Assembly (NCBI GenBank): GCA_900551895.1 | Contig: URXX01000025.1 | Location: forward strand, 1-6,093 | Length of the DNA stretch: 6,093 nt | Source: an uncultured Lachnospiraceae bacterium | GTDB lineage: Bacteria; Bacillota; Clostridia; Lachnospirales; Lachnospiraceae | Reading direction: 5' to 3' | Shown: in pieces, positions 1 to 5,976 of the stretch | Layout: each line of letters opens with the position of its first letter | How positions within the stretch are numbered: position 1 is the stretch's first letter | Translations under genes and position numbers: made by a program | The notes under the pieces: generated by a model | What the model was told of the DNA's origin: nothing | Seen by the model: the letters and a program-made list of their open reading frames with translations, nothing else | The model's database searches: none

Positions 1-1
1 A

Positions 2-91
2 TTGGAGCAAAAAGGTTTCGTTGTTGTCAAAGGAAAAATCAGCCGTAAATATTTTGAAGAACGAGTTTACGGTATGAACGAAATGAAATAG
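2..91 (+). CDS. C-terminal end of a small protein upstream of the integrase (partial; possible excisionase or DUF3173-like)
   Basis: An open frame enters from the left edge and stops at TAG (89-91), giving the last 29 residues, LEQKGFVVVKGKISRKYFEE and then RVYGMNEMK. The basic, aromatic-rich end, and its place 14 bp before the TTG start of a tyrosine integrase, are what one expects of the small DNA-binding protein (excisionase-type or DUF3173-type) that commonly precedes integrase genes in Firmicute integrative elements. That assignment is inference from position and general character; no diagnostic motif lies in the visible part. The start codon and any helix-turn-helix are outside the window. 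It was probably cotranscribed with the integrase. Function is uncertain. Confidence 0.45.
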   Translation: MEQKGFVVVKGKISRKYFEERVYGMNEMK

Positions 92-92
92 C

Positions 93-98
93 AGGAGG
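93..98 (+). promoter_or_regulatory. Ribosome binding site that fixes the TTG start of the integrase
   Basis: AGGAGG lies 7 nt before TTG (106-108). The nearby ATG at 101 and GTG at 98 are in another frame and stop at once (ATG TTT TGA), so TTG at 106 is the only start served by this site. Confidence 0.75.
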
Positions 99-105
99 TG
101 ATGTT

Positions 106-729
106 TTGACAGTAATCAAAAACCAAAAGTCAAATACTTATGAGGTAAGAACCTATTATAAGGACTGGACTGGCGTAAGAAAGCAGAAGACGAAAAGGGG
201 ATTTAAACGCAAATGTGATGCCCAGGAATGGGAAAGAGCGTTTAAATTAAAGGAGAATTTGAGTTTGGATATGTATTTTGAAGATTTTGTAGATCTTTAT
301 CTGAATGATATCAAATCCAGAATCAAATATAATACCTGGCTGACGAAAAAGCATATTGTAGAAAAAAAGATTCTCCCATATTTTTCGAAAAAGAAGTTGC
401 AGGAAATAAAACCTTCCGATATTCGACAGTGGCAGAACACCATGATGAACTATCGGAATAAACAAGGAGAAGGCTATTCGCAGGTCTATCTAAAGACCAT
501 CCATAATCAGCTGAGTGCAATTTTGAATCATGCAGTTAATTTCTATGATTTGAGAAGCAATGCTGCACGCAAGGCAGGATCTATGGGAAAAGAAAGAACA
601 AAAGAGATGAGATGTATTGAAATGCGTGTCAGCGTCCAAGTTTTTACAGATTTCCGCAAGATAAATAAGAACATGAGATGTATTGAAATTATATCGTTCC
701 TGATAAATCCCAGTTCTTTTTTCCGATAA
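106..729 (+). pseudogene. Truncated tyrosine recombinase/integrase (Tn916-type phage integrase family), 3' end replaced by a CRISPR array
   Basis: Full-length relatives are integrases of roughly 370-400 residues that excise and insert integrative elements. Here the first ~167 codons look genuine. Residues 1-45 form a basic arm DNA-binding domain (TYEVRTYYKDWTGVRKQKTK, then RGFKRKCDAQEWE). Residues ~52-160 form the SAM-like core-binding domain, including PSDIRQWQNTM, YSQVYLKTIHNQLSAILNHA and the conserved NPARKAGSMG-like segment, here SNAARKAGSMG. The catalytic domain with its R-H-R-Y residues is absent. From the ATG at 607 the frame reads through CRISPR repeats and spacers, giving MRCIE twice, and stops at 727-729. 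The true remnant is therefore 106 to about 609 and the protein cannot be a recombinase. The TTG start has AGGAGG 7 nt upstream. It is probably a relic of an integrative element whose right part was lost by deletion or rearrangement. Confidence 0.85.
607..623 (+). repeat. Partial CRISPR repeat at the integrase junction
   Basis: The 17 bp ATGAGATGTATTGAAAT match the 3' part of the full repeats exactly. The 13 bp before it do not match the repeat 5' part beyond chance (6 of 13). Instead they read as integrase codons ...KERTKE. The ATG at 607-609 fits both the integrase frame (KEM) and the repeat, so a short shared ATG may mark the recombination point. Confidence 0.85.
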
Positions 730-818
730 ATAAGAACATGAGATGTATTGAAATTCTTTATACGGATTTACCTTTTCGAATTCTTTTGGATAAATAAGAA
801 CATGAGATGTATTGAAAT
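607..818 (+). CRISPR. Short CRISPR array, type I-B-like repeat; one partial and three full repeats, three spacers; no cas genes or leader
   Basis: Three identical 30-bp repeats lie at 660-689, 725-754 and 789-818. Each starts GATAAATAAGAAC and ends ATGAGATGTATTGAAAT. A fourth copy at 607-623 keeps only the 3' 17 bp. Spacers are 624-659 (36 bp), 690-724 (35 bp) and 755-788 (34 bp) and are unrelated to each other. Constant repeats with unique spacers of near-constant length are diagnostic of CRISPR. Known type I-B repeats are about 30 nt and end in ATTGAAAC/T, which becomes the 8-nt crRNA 5' handle; this places the array on the + strand, with the leader expected on the left. There the array abuts a broken integrase gene, so leader and promoter are missing. 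No cas gene lies in the window. It is probably an orphan remnant. Whether a distant Cas set can still use it, or whether it is transcribed from the integrase side, cannot be seen. Confidence 0.92.
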
Positions 819-906
819 TATTTAGAATATGTTTGTGACACACTACTTGTTCGTTCATCCTTTAAATATAAAAGAATAGTAATTCCCCTGTATCAATCCA
901 ATCTAG
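819..906. other. AT-rich flank after the last CRISPR repeat, no gene seen
   Basis: Sequence follows the last intact repeat without any further repeat copy. The first ~35 bp could be a spacer that lost its downstream repeat, or simply genomic flank. No convincing coding frame, start with ribosome binding site, or RNA gene was found. If the array were read on the - strand this would be the leader position, but the repeat 3' end argues against that. Confidence 0.4.
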
Positions 907-945
907 AAACTGAGGTTTGCCAAATAACGACATTCCTCAGTTTTT
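907..945 (+). terminator. Hairpin terminator-like element, left copy of a dispersed hairpin family
   Basis: AAACTGAGG (907-915) pairs with CCTCAGTTT (935-943) over 9 bp around a 19-nt loop, and a T5 run (941-945) follows, as in a Rho-independent terminator for transcription from the left. The loop and right arm contain TGCC and CGACATTCCTCA, also found in the hairpin at 5977-6014, so both belong to one repeat family. It would stop any read-through from the integrase/CRISPR remnant into the sugar operon. Confidence 0.7.
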
Positions 946-997
946 GTGTCAAAATATTTTTACCAGCATAATTTCTCCTAAATTTTTCTCAAAAACA

Positions 998-1032
998 ATG
1001 TAGAAGCAGGAAAATATATCTGATAAAATAAG
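998..1032 (+). promoter_or_regulatory. Putative extended -10 promoter of the RpiR-family regulator gene
   Basis: TG-A-TAAAAT (1021-1029) forms an extended -10 element. TAGAAG (1001-1006) lies 17 bp upstream as a weak -35. This 35-bp stretch matches the stretch before the acetyltransferase gene (5262-5296) at 27 of 35 positions, with the same spacing, which supports a real promoter. The implied start site is about 25 bp before the regulator ATG. Confidence 0.55.
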
Positions 1033-1060
1033 AAAAACAACAAGTGAACGGAGGAATGAT

Positions 1061-1780
1061 ATGTTTTCATATGAAGTTTTAGAGTCATATAATGAATTGG
1101 AAATGCTTGTATACAGTTATGTTATGGAACACAAAGAAGAAGTAAAATATATGACGATACGTGAATTGGCGGAGGCGGTTCATGTATCTACGTCAACAGT
1201 TATTCGGTTTTGCAGAAAAACAGGTTGTGAGGGGTATTCCGAGTTTAAGGTAAGATTTAAACAATTTTTGTCGGAAGATAAAAAGAAAAAGGAAATTCGA
1301 GATAATGGAATAGATGAGATCATGTATTTCTTTCATACGATGACATCTAATCGGTATGAGGAGAAAATTAACGAGATAGTTACACATTTAAAGACTGCAA
1401 AACACATTGTTTTTATAGGAATAGGAACTTCGGGAATACTGGGGAAATACGGAGCGAGATATTTTTCCAATATTGGAAAATACAGTCAGTATATAGAAGA
1501 TCCTTATTATCCGATTACGGCGGATTTGGATTCCACGGTAGTTGTAGCCCTGTCAGAGTCGGGGGAAACGCAGCAGATTGTTCATCTTGCAGAGCATTTT
1601 AAACGCCATAATGCAAAAATCTTTAGCATCACAAATGGAAGTGAGTGTACATTAGCAAAAATATCGGATTATCATTTGTCCTATTTTGTGGGGCATCATC
1701 TTGTTCAGAATGAATATAACATTACAACACAGGTTCCGGTTTTGTATTTATTGGAGACGATTGGAAAGAGGCTGATGTAA
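1061..1780 (+). CDS. RpiR/MurR family transcriptional regulator (HTH + SIS domain)
   Basis: This is a cytoplasmic DNA-binding regulator of sugar metabolism; family members sense a phosphorylated sugar through the SIS domain. The N-terminal HTH_6 domain spans about residues 1-77, with MTIRELAEAVHVSTSTVIRF (31-50) as the helix-turn-helix followed by the typical CRKTGCEGYSEFK. The SIS domain spans about 105-235, with IGIGTSG and ALSESGET, whose S165 and S167 form the usual sugar-phosphate-binding serine motif. At 239 residues it is at the short end of the family but complete. The start is supported by GGAGG (1050-1054), 6 nt before ATG. It lies 139 bp before the PTS permease gene on the same strand and most likely controls that operon in response to the phosphorylated β-glucoside or a downstream hexose phosphate. 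Whether it activates or represses is not visible. The operator may be the inverted repeat at 1797-1829. Confidence 0.92.
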   Translation: MFSYEVLESYNELEMLVYSYVMEHKEEVKYMTIRELAEAVHVSTSTVIRFCRKTGCEGYSEFKVRFKQFLSEDKKKKEIRDNGIDEIMYFFHTMTSNRYEEKINEIVTHLKTAKHIVFIGIGTSGILGKYGARYFSNIGKYSQYIEDPYYPITADLDSTVVVALSESGETQQIVHLAEHFKRHNAKIFSITNGSECTLAKISDYHLSYFVGHHLVQNEYNITTQVPVLYLLETIGKRLM

Positions 1781-1796
1781 CAAGGTGTTTTTTTGA

Positions 1797-1829
1797 AGAA
1801 ACATATATTAATGTGTGACATATGTTTCT
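1797..1829. promoter_or_regulatory. 10-bp perfect inverted repeat, candidate operator of the RpiR-family regulator
   Basis: AGAAACATAT (1797-1806) and ATATGTTTCT (1820-1829) are exact inverted copies separated by 13 bp. No T-run follows on either strand, so a terminator is unlikely. It lies between regulator and permease genes, upstream of the TATAAT box at 1868, with its centre roughly 65 bp before the expected transcription start. That is a position suited to an activator site or an upstream repressor site. Assignment to the adjacent regulator is inferred from location. Confidence 0.45.
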
Positions 1830-1867
1830 AAACAAGAGTAATCTATGGTGATTTTTAGGGAAATATG

Positions 1868-1873
1868 TATAAT
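1868..1873 (+). promoter_or_regulatory. TATAAT -10 box of the PTS-glucosidase operon
   Basis: A consensus TATAAT lies 46 bp before the permease ATG. No good -35 hexamer is found 16-18 bp upstream (only ATGGTG-like sequence), which fits a promoter needing an activator. It follows the inverted repeat at 1797-1829. Confidence 0.5.
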
Positions 1874-1919
1874 GAAATCATAAAGTAACCGGTGCTAAAT
1901 AAGAGAAAGGGGTAGCAGT

Positions 1920-3776
1920 ATGGCTATAGATTACAGAATTACAGCGAGAGAACTGGTAAAAGAATTAGGTGGAAACGAAAATATTAAAAATGTAACACAC
2001 TGCGCAACGAGGCTTAGATTTATTTTGAAAGATGAATCTATTGTAAATGCAGATAGGGTGAAAAAGATTTCAGGAGTTATTACAACTGTCCGAGCAGGCG
2101 GACAGTATCAAGTGGTTATCGGAAATCATGTAAAAGATGCGTTTGAGTTTGTTATGGAGTTGGTAACGGTTGATGAAAAGCAGGCAGACCGTACAGAACA
2201 AAAAGTGGGGGTATTTAGCAGAATTATAGATGTAATTTCAAGTATTTTCACGCCGTTTCTATATACACTGGCTGCGTGCGGTATTTTGCAGGGAATTTTA
2301 GGTGTTCTTGTTGCCTTGAATGCTATTGACACTACAGGCGGAACATATCAGATATTGAATTTTATATCATGGACGGCATTTACCTTTTTGCCTGTACTGA
2401 TTGCGGCAACGGCAGCGAAAAAGTTTGGAATGAATACTTATGTGGCAATGGTAATTGCCTGTGCGCTTGTTTCACCGGACTATATTAATATGGTAAATGC
2501 GGGGAAAAAAGTTTATTTTCTCGGAATGCGCGTACAACTTTTGAGTTACACATCTTCAGTTATTCCGATTATTTTGGCAATTTGGATAGCATCATATATT
2601 CAGAGATTTTTTGATAAGTATTTACCGGTAGTTATACGAAACTTATTTTCTCCGATGCTTACGATCGCGATTATGGTTCCTCTTACTTTACTTGCATTTG
2701 GACCTATAGGAAATACAGTTGGAAATGCAATTGGAGGTATTTATAATTATCTTTATGATTTAAGTCCGATTGTAGCCGGCGTTATTGTGGGCGGTTTATG
2801 GGAAATTCTCGTTATTTTCGGTGTGCATTGGGGAATTACGCCGGTAACGGTAGGAAATTATGCAACTCTCGGCTATGATACATTTACGGGCTTACAGGCG
2901 TCAGCAGTATTTTCACAGGCGGGAGCAACTTTGGGAGTATTTTTGAAAACAAAAGATAAGGATATGAAAGGTATCTCTGCATCAGCGGCGTTAACGGGAC
3001 TTTTTGGTATTACTGAGCCTGCAATTTACGGTGTAAATCTTCGATTGAAAAAGCCGATGATTTGCGGATGTATTGCCGGAGCAGTCGGAGGAGGCATAGC
3101 CGGAGCGTTTCACGCGGTATCGTGGAGTTATAATATGCCTGGCATTGCCACAGTACCAGCCTTCTTTAAGTCAGGTCATATGAGTGAATTTTTAGGATTT
3201 TTACTCTCTATTTTAGTATCGTTTGTTTTGGGGGCAGTGTTGACTTGGATTGTAGGATTTGATGAAGAAGTTTCCAATACTGGGGAACAGGTAAAAACAA
3301 TCACGGATGCCGCAGAGAATGAAGAAGAGATAGCATTTGGCTGTCCGGTAAAAAGTTTAGATATTATTCCTGTTTCAGAAGTAAAAGATGAAGTGTTCTC
3401 TTCGGAAATGATGGGAGAAGGGGTTGGTATTATCGCTGCGGACGGAAACGTATATGCCCCTTTTGATGCAAAAATAGAAACATTATTTCCGACAGGTCAT
3501 GCGTTAGGCATGAGGAAAAACGGTGTAGAAGTACTTATTCACATCGGATTGGATACAGTGAAATTAGGTGGCACGGGATTTGAAATTCATGTTAAAGAAG
3601 GAGAAGAAGTGAAAAAAGGCGATCTTCTTATTACATTTGACAAAGAATATATTGAGCAGCAGGGATATGATTCTACAGTTATTTTTATTATCACCTCTAT
3701 GGGAGATAAGAAAGATTTACAGATTACTCTTGGGAAAAAAGCAGAGGCATTAGAAACAATTATGAGAATAAAATAG
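1920..3776 (+). CDS. PTS β-glucoside-specific transporter, subunit IIBCA
   Basis: This is a membrane permease of the phosphoenolpyruvate:sugar phosphotransferase system (BglF/BglP type). It imports an aryl- or alkyl-β-glucoside such as cellobiose, salicin or arbutin and phosphorylates it at C6 of the glucosyl unit. Domain order is IIB-IIC-IIA in 618 residues, a full family length. IIB is about 1-85 with phosphocysteine C28 in THCATRLRF. IIC is about 100-450, with many hydrophobic membrane segments and the signature GITEPAIYGVNLRLKKP (E366), which contributes to sugar binding. IIA is about 480-618, with FPTGHALGM (H527) and VEVLIHIGLDTV, where H541 is the expected phosphohistidine. The start has AAAGGGG (1906-1912) 7 nt before ATG. 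No BglG-type antiterminator gene or obvious antiterminator RNA target lies upstream, so control probably rests with the adjacent RpiR-type protein. The exact sugar cannot be read from sequence. The glucosidase gene starts 15 bp after its stop. Confidence 0.95.
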   Translation: MAIDYRITARELVKELGGNENIKNVTHCATRLRFILKDESIVNADRVKKISGVITTVRAGGQYQVVIGNHVKDAFEFVMELVTVDEKQADRTEQKVGVFSRIIDVISSIFTPFLYTLAACGILQGILGVLVALNAIDTTGGTYQILNFISWTAFTFLPVLIAATAAKKFGMNTYVAMVIACALVSPDYINMVNAGKKVYFLGMRVQLLSYTSSVIPIILAIWIASYIQRFFDKYLPVVIRNLFSPMLTIAIMVPLTLLAFGPIGNTVGNAIGGIYNYLYDLSPIVAGVIVGGLWEILVIFGVHWGITPVTVGNYATLGYDTFTGLQASAVFSQAGATLGVFLKTKDKDMKGISASAALTGLFGITEPAIYGVNLRLKKPMICGCIAGAVGGGIAGAFHAVSWSYNMPGIATVPAFFKSGHMSEFLGFLLSILVSFVLGAVLTWIVGFDEEVSNTGEQVKTITDAAENEEEIAFGCPVKSLDIIPVSEVKDEVFSSEMMGEGVGIIAADGNVYAPFDAKIETLFPTGHALGMRKNGVEVLIHIGLDTVKLGGTGFEIHVKEGEEVKKGDLLITFDKEYIEQQGYDSTVIFIITSMGDKKDLQITLGKKAEALETIMRIK

Positions 3777-3791
3777 AGGGGAGGATATGAT

Positions 3792-5222
3792 ATGCGTACA
3801 TTATCACAAGATTTTCTTTGGGGCGGCGCTGTTGCAGCTCATCAGGTAGAGGGAGCATGGAATGAAGACGGAAAAGGAATGAGCGTCATTGATGTACTTA
3901 CAGCGGGGGCGCATGGTGTCGATCGTAAAATTACAGACGGAGTAAAGAGGGACTGCTATTATCCAAACCACGAGGCTGTTGATTTTTATCATCATTATAA
4001 GGAAGATGTGAAGTTGTTTGCGGAAATGGGCTTTAAGTGTTTCCGAACATCTATTGCATGGACAAGGATATTTCCAAACGGTGACGAGGAAATGCCGAAC
4101 GAGGCAGGGCTTCAGTTTTATGATGATTTATTTGATGAATTATTGAAATATAATATTGAGCCGGTGATTACACTTTCACATTTTGAAATGCCGTATCATT
4201 TGGTAAAACAATATGGCGGCTGGAAAAATAGAAAAGTGATTGATTTCTTCGTGAAATATGCCGTGACTGTTATGGAGCGTTATAAGAATAAGGTAAAATA
4301 CTGGTTGACATTTAATGAAATTAATAACCAAAAGAACTATAAATATGATTTATTCGGATATACCTGCTCAGGCGTGATTTTCTCAAAAGAAGAAAACCCC
4401 GAAGAAATGATGTATCAGGTTGTGCATCATGAGTTGGTTGCAAGTGCATTGGTTGTAAAAAAGGGGCATGAAATTAACCCTGATTTTCAAATTGGCTGTA
4501 TGCTTGCTTTTGTGCCGCTATATCCATATTCATGTCATCCGGATGATGTTATGTTTGCAGCGGTTTCCATGCATGACAGATATTTGTTTGGAGATGTTCA
4601 CGTGAGAGGAAAATATCCGACATATATAGAAAGAGAGTGGGAACAAAAGGGTTTTCATATCCACATTACAGAGGAAGATAAAGAAATTCTCCGAGAAGGA
4701 ACGGTAGATTATGTGGGATTTAGTTATTATATGTCAAATGCGGTTAAGGCGAATGCTGTTTCAGACGGAAACGGTGTGGACGGTTTTCCGGGGAGCGTAA
4801 GTAATCCGTTTGTAAAGAAAAGTGACTGGGGTTGGCAGATTGATGCAACGGGATTGAGATATTCTTTAAATATGTTATATGACAGATACCAAAAGCCGTT
4901 GTTTATTGTTGAAAACGGATTTGGTGCGATAGACGAAGTGCAGGAGGACGGAAGTATTTCCGATGATAATAGAATTGCATATTTGAAATCACATATTGAA
5001 GAGATGAAAAAAGCAGTTTTGGAAGACGGGGTAGAATTACTCGGATATACACCGTGGGGCTGTATTGATTGTGTTTCATTTACAACAGGGGAGATGAAGA
5101 AAAGATACGGATTTATTTATGTGGATAGAGATAATGAAGGAAACGGAACATTAAAGAGAAGCAGAAAGAAATCATTCTACTGGTATCAGAATGTGATTAA
5201 GAGCAATGGGGAGGAATTGTAA
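3792..5222 (+). CDS. 6-phospho-β-glucosidase, glycoside hydrolase family 1
   Basis: This is a cytoplasmic retaining hydrolase that cleaves the β-glucoside 6-phosphate made by the permease into glucose 6-phosphate and an aglycone or sugar. At 476 residues it is full length for GH1 (BglA/AscB type). Visible motifs are the N-terminal FLWGGAVAAHQVEGAWNEDG, the acid/base E176 in TFNEIN, the nucleophile E374 in IVENGFG, and the C-terminal phosphate-binding motif VSFTTGEMKKRYG. In that motif S429, K437 and Y439 fit the Ser-Lys-Tyr triad that recognises the 6-phosphate, separating it from plain β-glucosidases. There is no signal peptide. The start has AGGGGAGG (3777-3784) 7 nt before ATG. The 15-bp gap to the permease gene indicates one operon with close translational linkage. 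No clear terminator follows its stop, so some transcripts may continue into the acetyltransferase gene. Confidence 0.95.
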   Translation: MRTLSQDFLWGGAVAAHQVEGAWNEDGKGMSVIDVLTAGAHGVDRKITDGVKRDCYYPNHEAVDFYHHYKEDVKLFAEMGFKCFRTSIAWTRIFPNGDEEMPNEAGLQFYDDLFDELLKYNIEPVITLSHFEMPYHLVKQYGGWKNRKVIDFFVKYAVTVMERYKNKVKYWLTFNEINNQKNYKYDLFGYTCSGVIFSKEENPEEMMYQVVHHELVASALVVKKGHEINPDFQIGCMLAFVPLYPYSCHPDDVMFAAVSMHDRYLFGDVHVRGKYPTYIEREWEQKGFHIHITEEDKEILREGTVDYVGFSYYMSNAVKANAVSDGNGVDGFPGSVSNPFVKKSDWGWQIDATGLRYSLNMLYDRYQKPLFIVENGFGAIDEVQEDGSISDDNRIAYLKSHIEEMKKAVLEDGVELLGYTPWGCIDCVSFTTGEMKKRYGFIYVDRDNEGNGTLKRSRKKSFYWYQNVIKSNGEEL

Positions 5223-5261
5223 ATAGTCGTACAAGATTTTCAATCGATAAAAGTTAAATTT

Positions 5262-5296
5262 ATGTAGAAGAAAGAAGTCATATTTGGTAAAATACG
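5262..5296 (+). promoter_or_regulatory. Putative extended -10 promoter of the GNAT gene
   Basis: TG-G-TAAAAT (5285-5293) is an extended -10 element, with TAGAAG (5265-5270) 17 bp upstream. It matches the regulator-gene promoter at 998-1032 in 27 of 35 positions. The promoter is bracketed by the inverted pair AAAAGTTA (5249-5256) and TAACTTTT (5301-5308). Confidence 0.55.
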
Positions 5297-5323
5297 AATA
5301 TAACTTTTGAAGGGAGTACAAAA

Positions 5324-5968
5324 ATGGATAATCAGGTTATCATTAGAAATGAAACAGAAGCAGATTATGGGAGAGTAGAAGAAATTACAAGAAAATCTTT
5401 CTATAATATGTACGTTATGGGATGTGTGGAACATTACTTAGTGCATATTATGAGAGAACATGAGGATTTTATAAAAGAGTTGGATTTTGTTCTTGAGTTG
5501 GACGGACAGGTAATCGGAAATATTATGTATACAAAGGCGAAACTTGTATCGGAAAGCGGAGAAGAAAAAGAAGTTCTTACGTTTGGACCGGTTTGCATTC
5601 TTCCGAAGTATCAGAGAATGGGGTATGGGAAAATGCTTATGGAGCATTCTTTCCAAAAAGCGGTGGAATTAGGATATGATACGATAGTGATTTTTGGAAG
5701 TCCAAGTAATTATGTAAGTCGTGGATTTAAAAGTTGTAAGAAATATAATGTAGGAATTGAGGGAGGCAAATATCCGTCAGCCATGATGGTGAAGGAACTT
5801 GTTCCAAATGTGTTGAATGGGGAGAAATGGACATATTCGGACAGCCCTGTTATGCAAATCAGTGAAGAAGATGCCGAGAAATATGATGCAACTTTAGAAC
5901 CGTTGGAGAAAAAACACCAGCCGAGTCAGGACGAATTTTATATTATGAGCCAGTCTTTTATGGAATAA
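5324..5968 (+). CDS. GNAT family N-acetyltransferase
   Basis: This is a predicted cytoplasmic acetyl-CoA-dependent N-acetyltransferase of the Gcn5-related fold; the acceptor is unknown. The N-terminus MDNQVIIRNETEADYGRVEE is the usual β1-α1 opening. DFVLELDGQVIGNIMYTKAK covers β2-β3. Acetyl-CoA motif A follows at about residues 85-108 (FGPVCILPKYQRMGYGKMLM), with Q97-R98-x-G-x-G102 holding the pyrophosphate. The later GYDTIVIFGSPSNYVSRGFK is the β5/motif B region that resembles YhbS-type (COG3153) members. At 214 residues it is longer than a minimal GNAT because of a C-terminal extension (about 160-214). ATG is served by AGGGAG (5311-5316), 7 nt upstream. It is separated from the glucosidase by 101 bp and has its own promoter, so a role in β-glucoside use is not implied. 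A hairpin terminator follows 8 bp after the stop. Confidence 0.9.
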   Translation: MDNQVIIRNETEADYGRVEEITRKSFYNMYVMGCVEHYLVHIMREHEDFIKELDFVLELDGQVIGNIMYTKAKLVSESGEEKEVLTFGPVCILPKYQRMGYGKMLMEHSFQKAVELGYDTIVIFGSPSNYVSRGFKSCKKYNVGIEGGKYPSAMMVKELVPNVLNGEKWTYSDSPVMQISEEDAEKYDATLEPLEKKHQPSQDEFYIMSQSFME

Positions 5969-5976
5969 TTTATACA

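Noticed and set aside
702..708. GATAAAT inside spacer 2 as an additional degenerate repeat
   Set aside because: Only 7 bp match the repeat start and the rest does not follow. It is expected by chance in AT-rich sequence and would break the spacing.
490..858. 122-codon open frame on the - strand across the CRISPR array
   Set aside because: Its translation repeats FNTSHVLIY because it reads the CRISPR repeats. It has no family resemblance and no ribosome binding site of note. It is a shadow of the array.
1788..1794. T7 run just after the regulator gene as a terminator
   Set aside because: No GC-containing stem precedes it. The inverted repeat nearby comes after the T-run, not before it.
1781..1919. 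Catabolite-responsive (cre) site or BglG/LicT antiterminator target before the PTS gene
   Set aside because: I found no TGNAANCGNTNNCA-like palindrome and no hairpin pair of the antiterminator type. Catabolite control may still exist but is not supported here.
5223..5261. Terminator between glucosidase and GNAT genes
   Set aside because: No stem followed by a T-run is visible. Only short AT-rich self-matches such as ATCGAT occur.
5240..5656. Short - strand open frames opposite the GNAT gene
   Set aside because: They lie antisense to a clearly conserved coding sequence, lack ribosome binding sites and have low-complexity Phe-rich translations.
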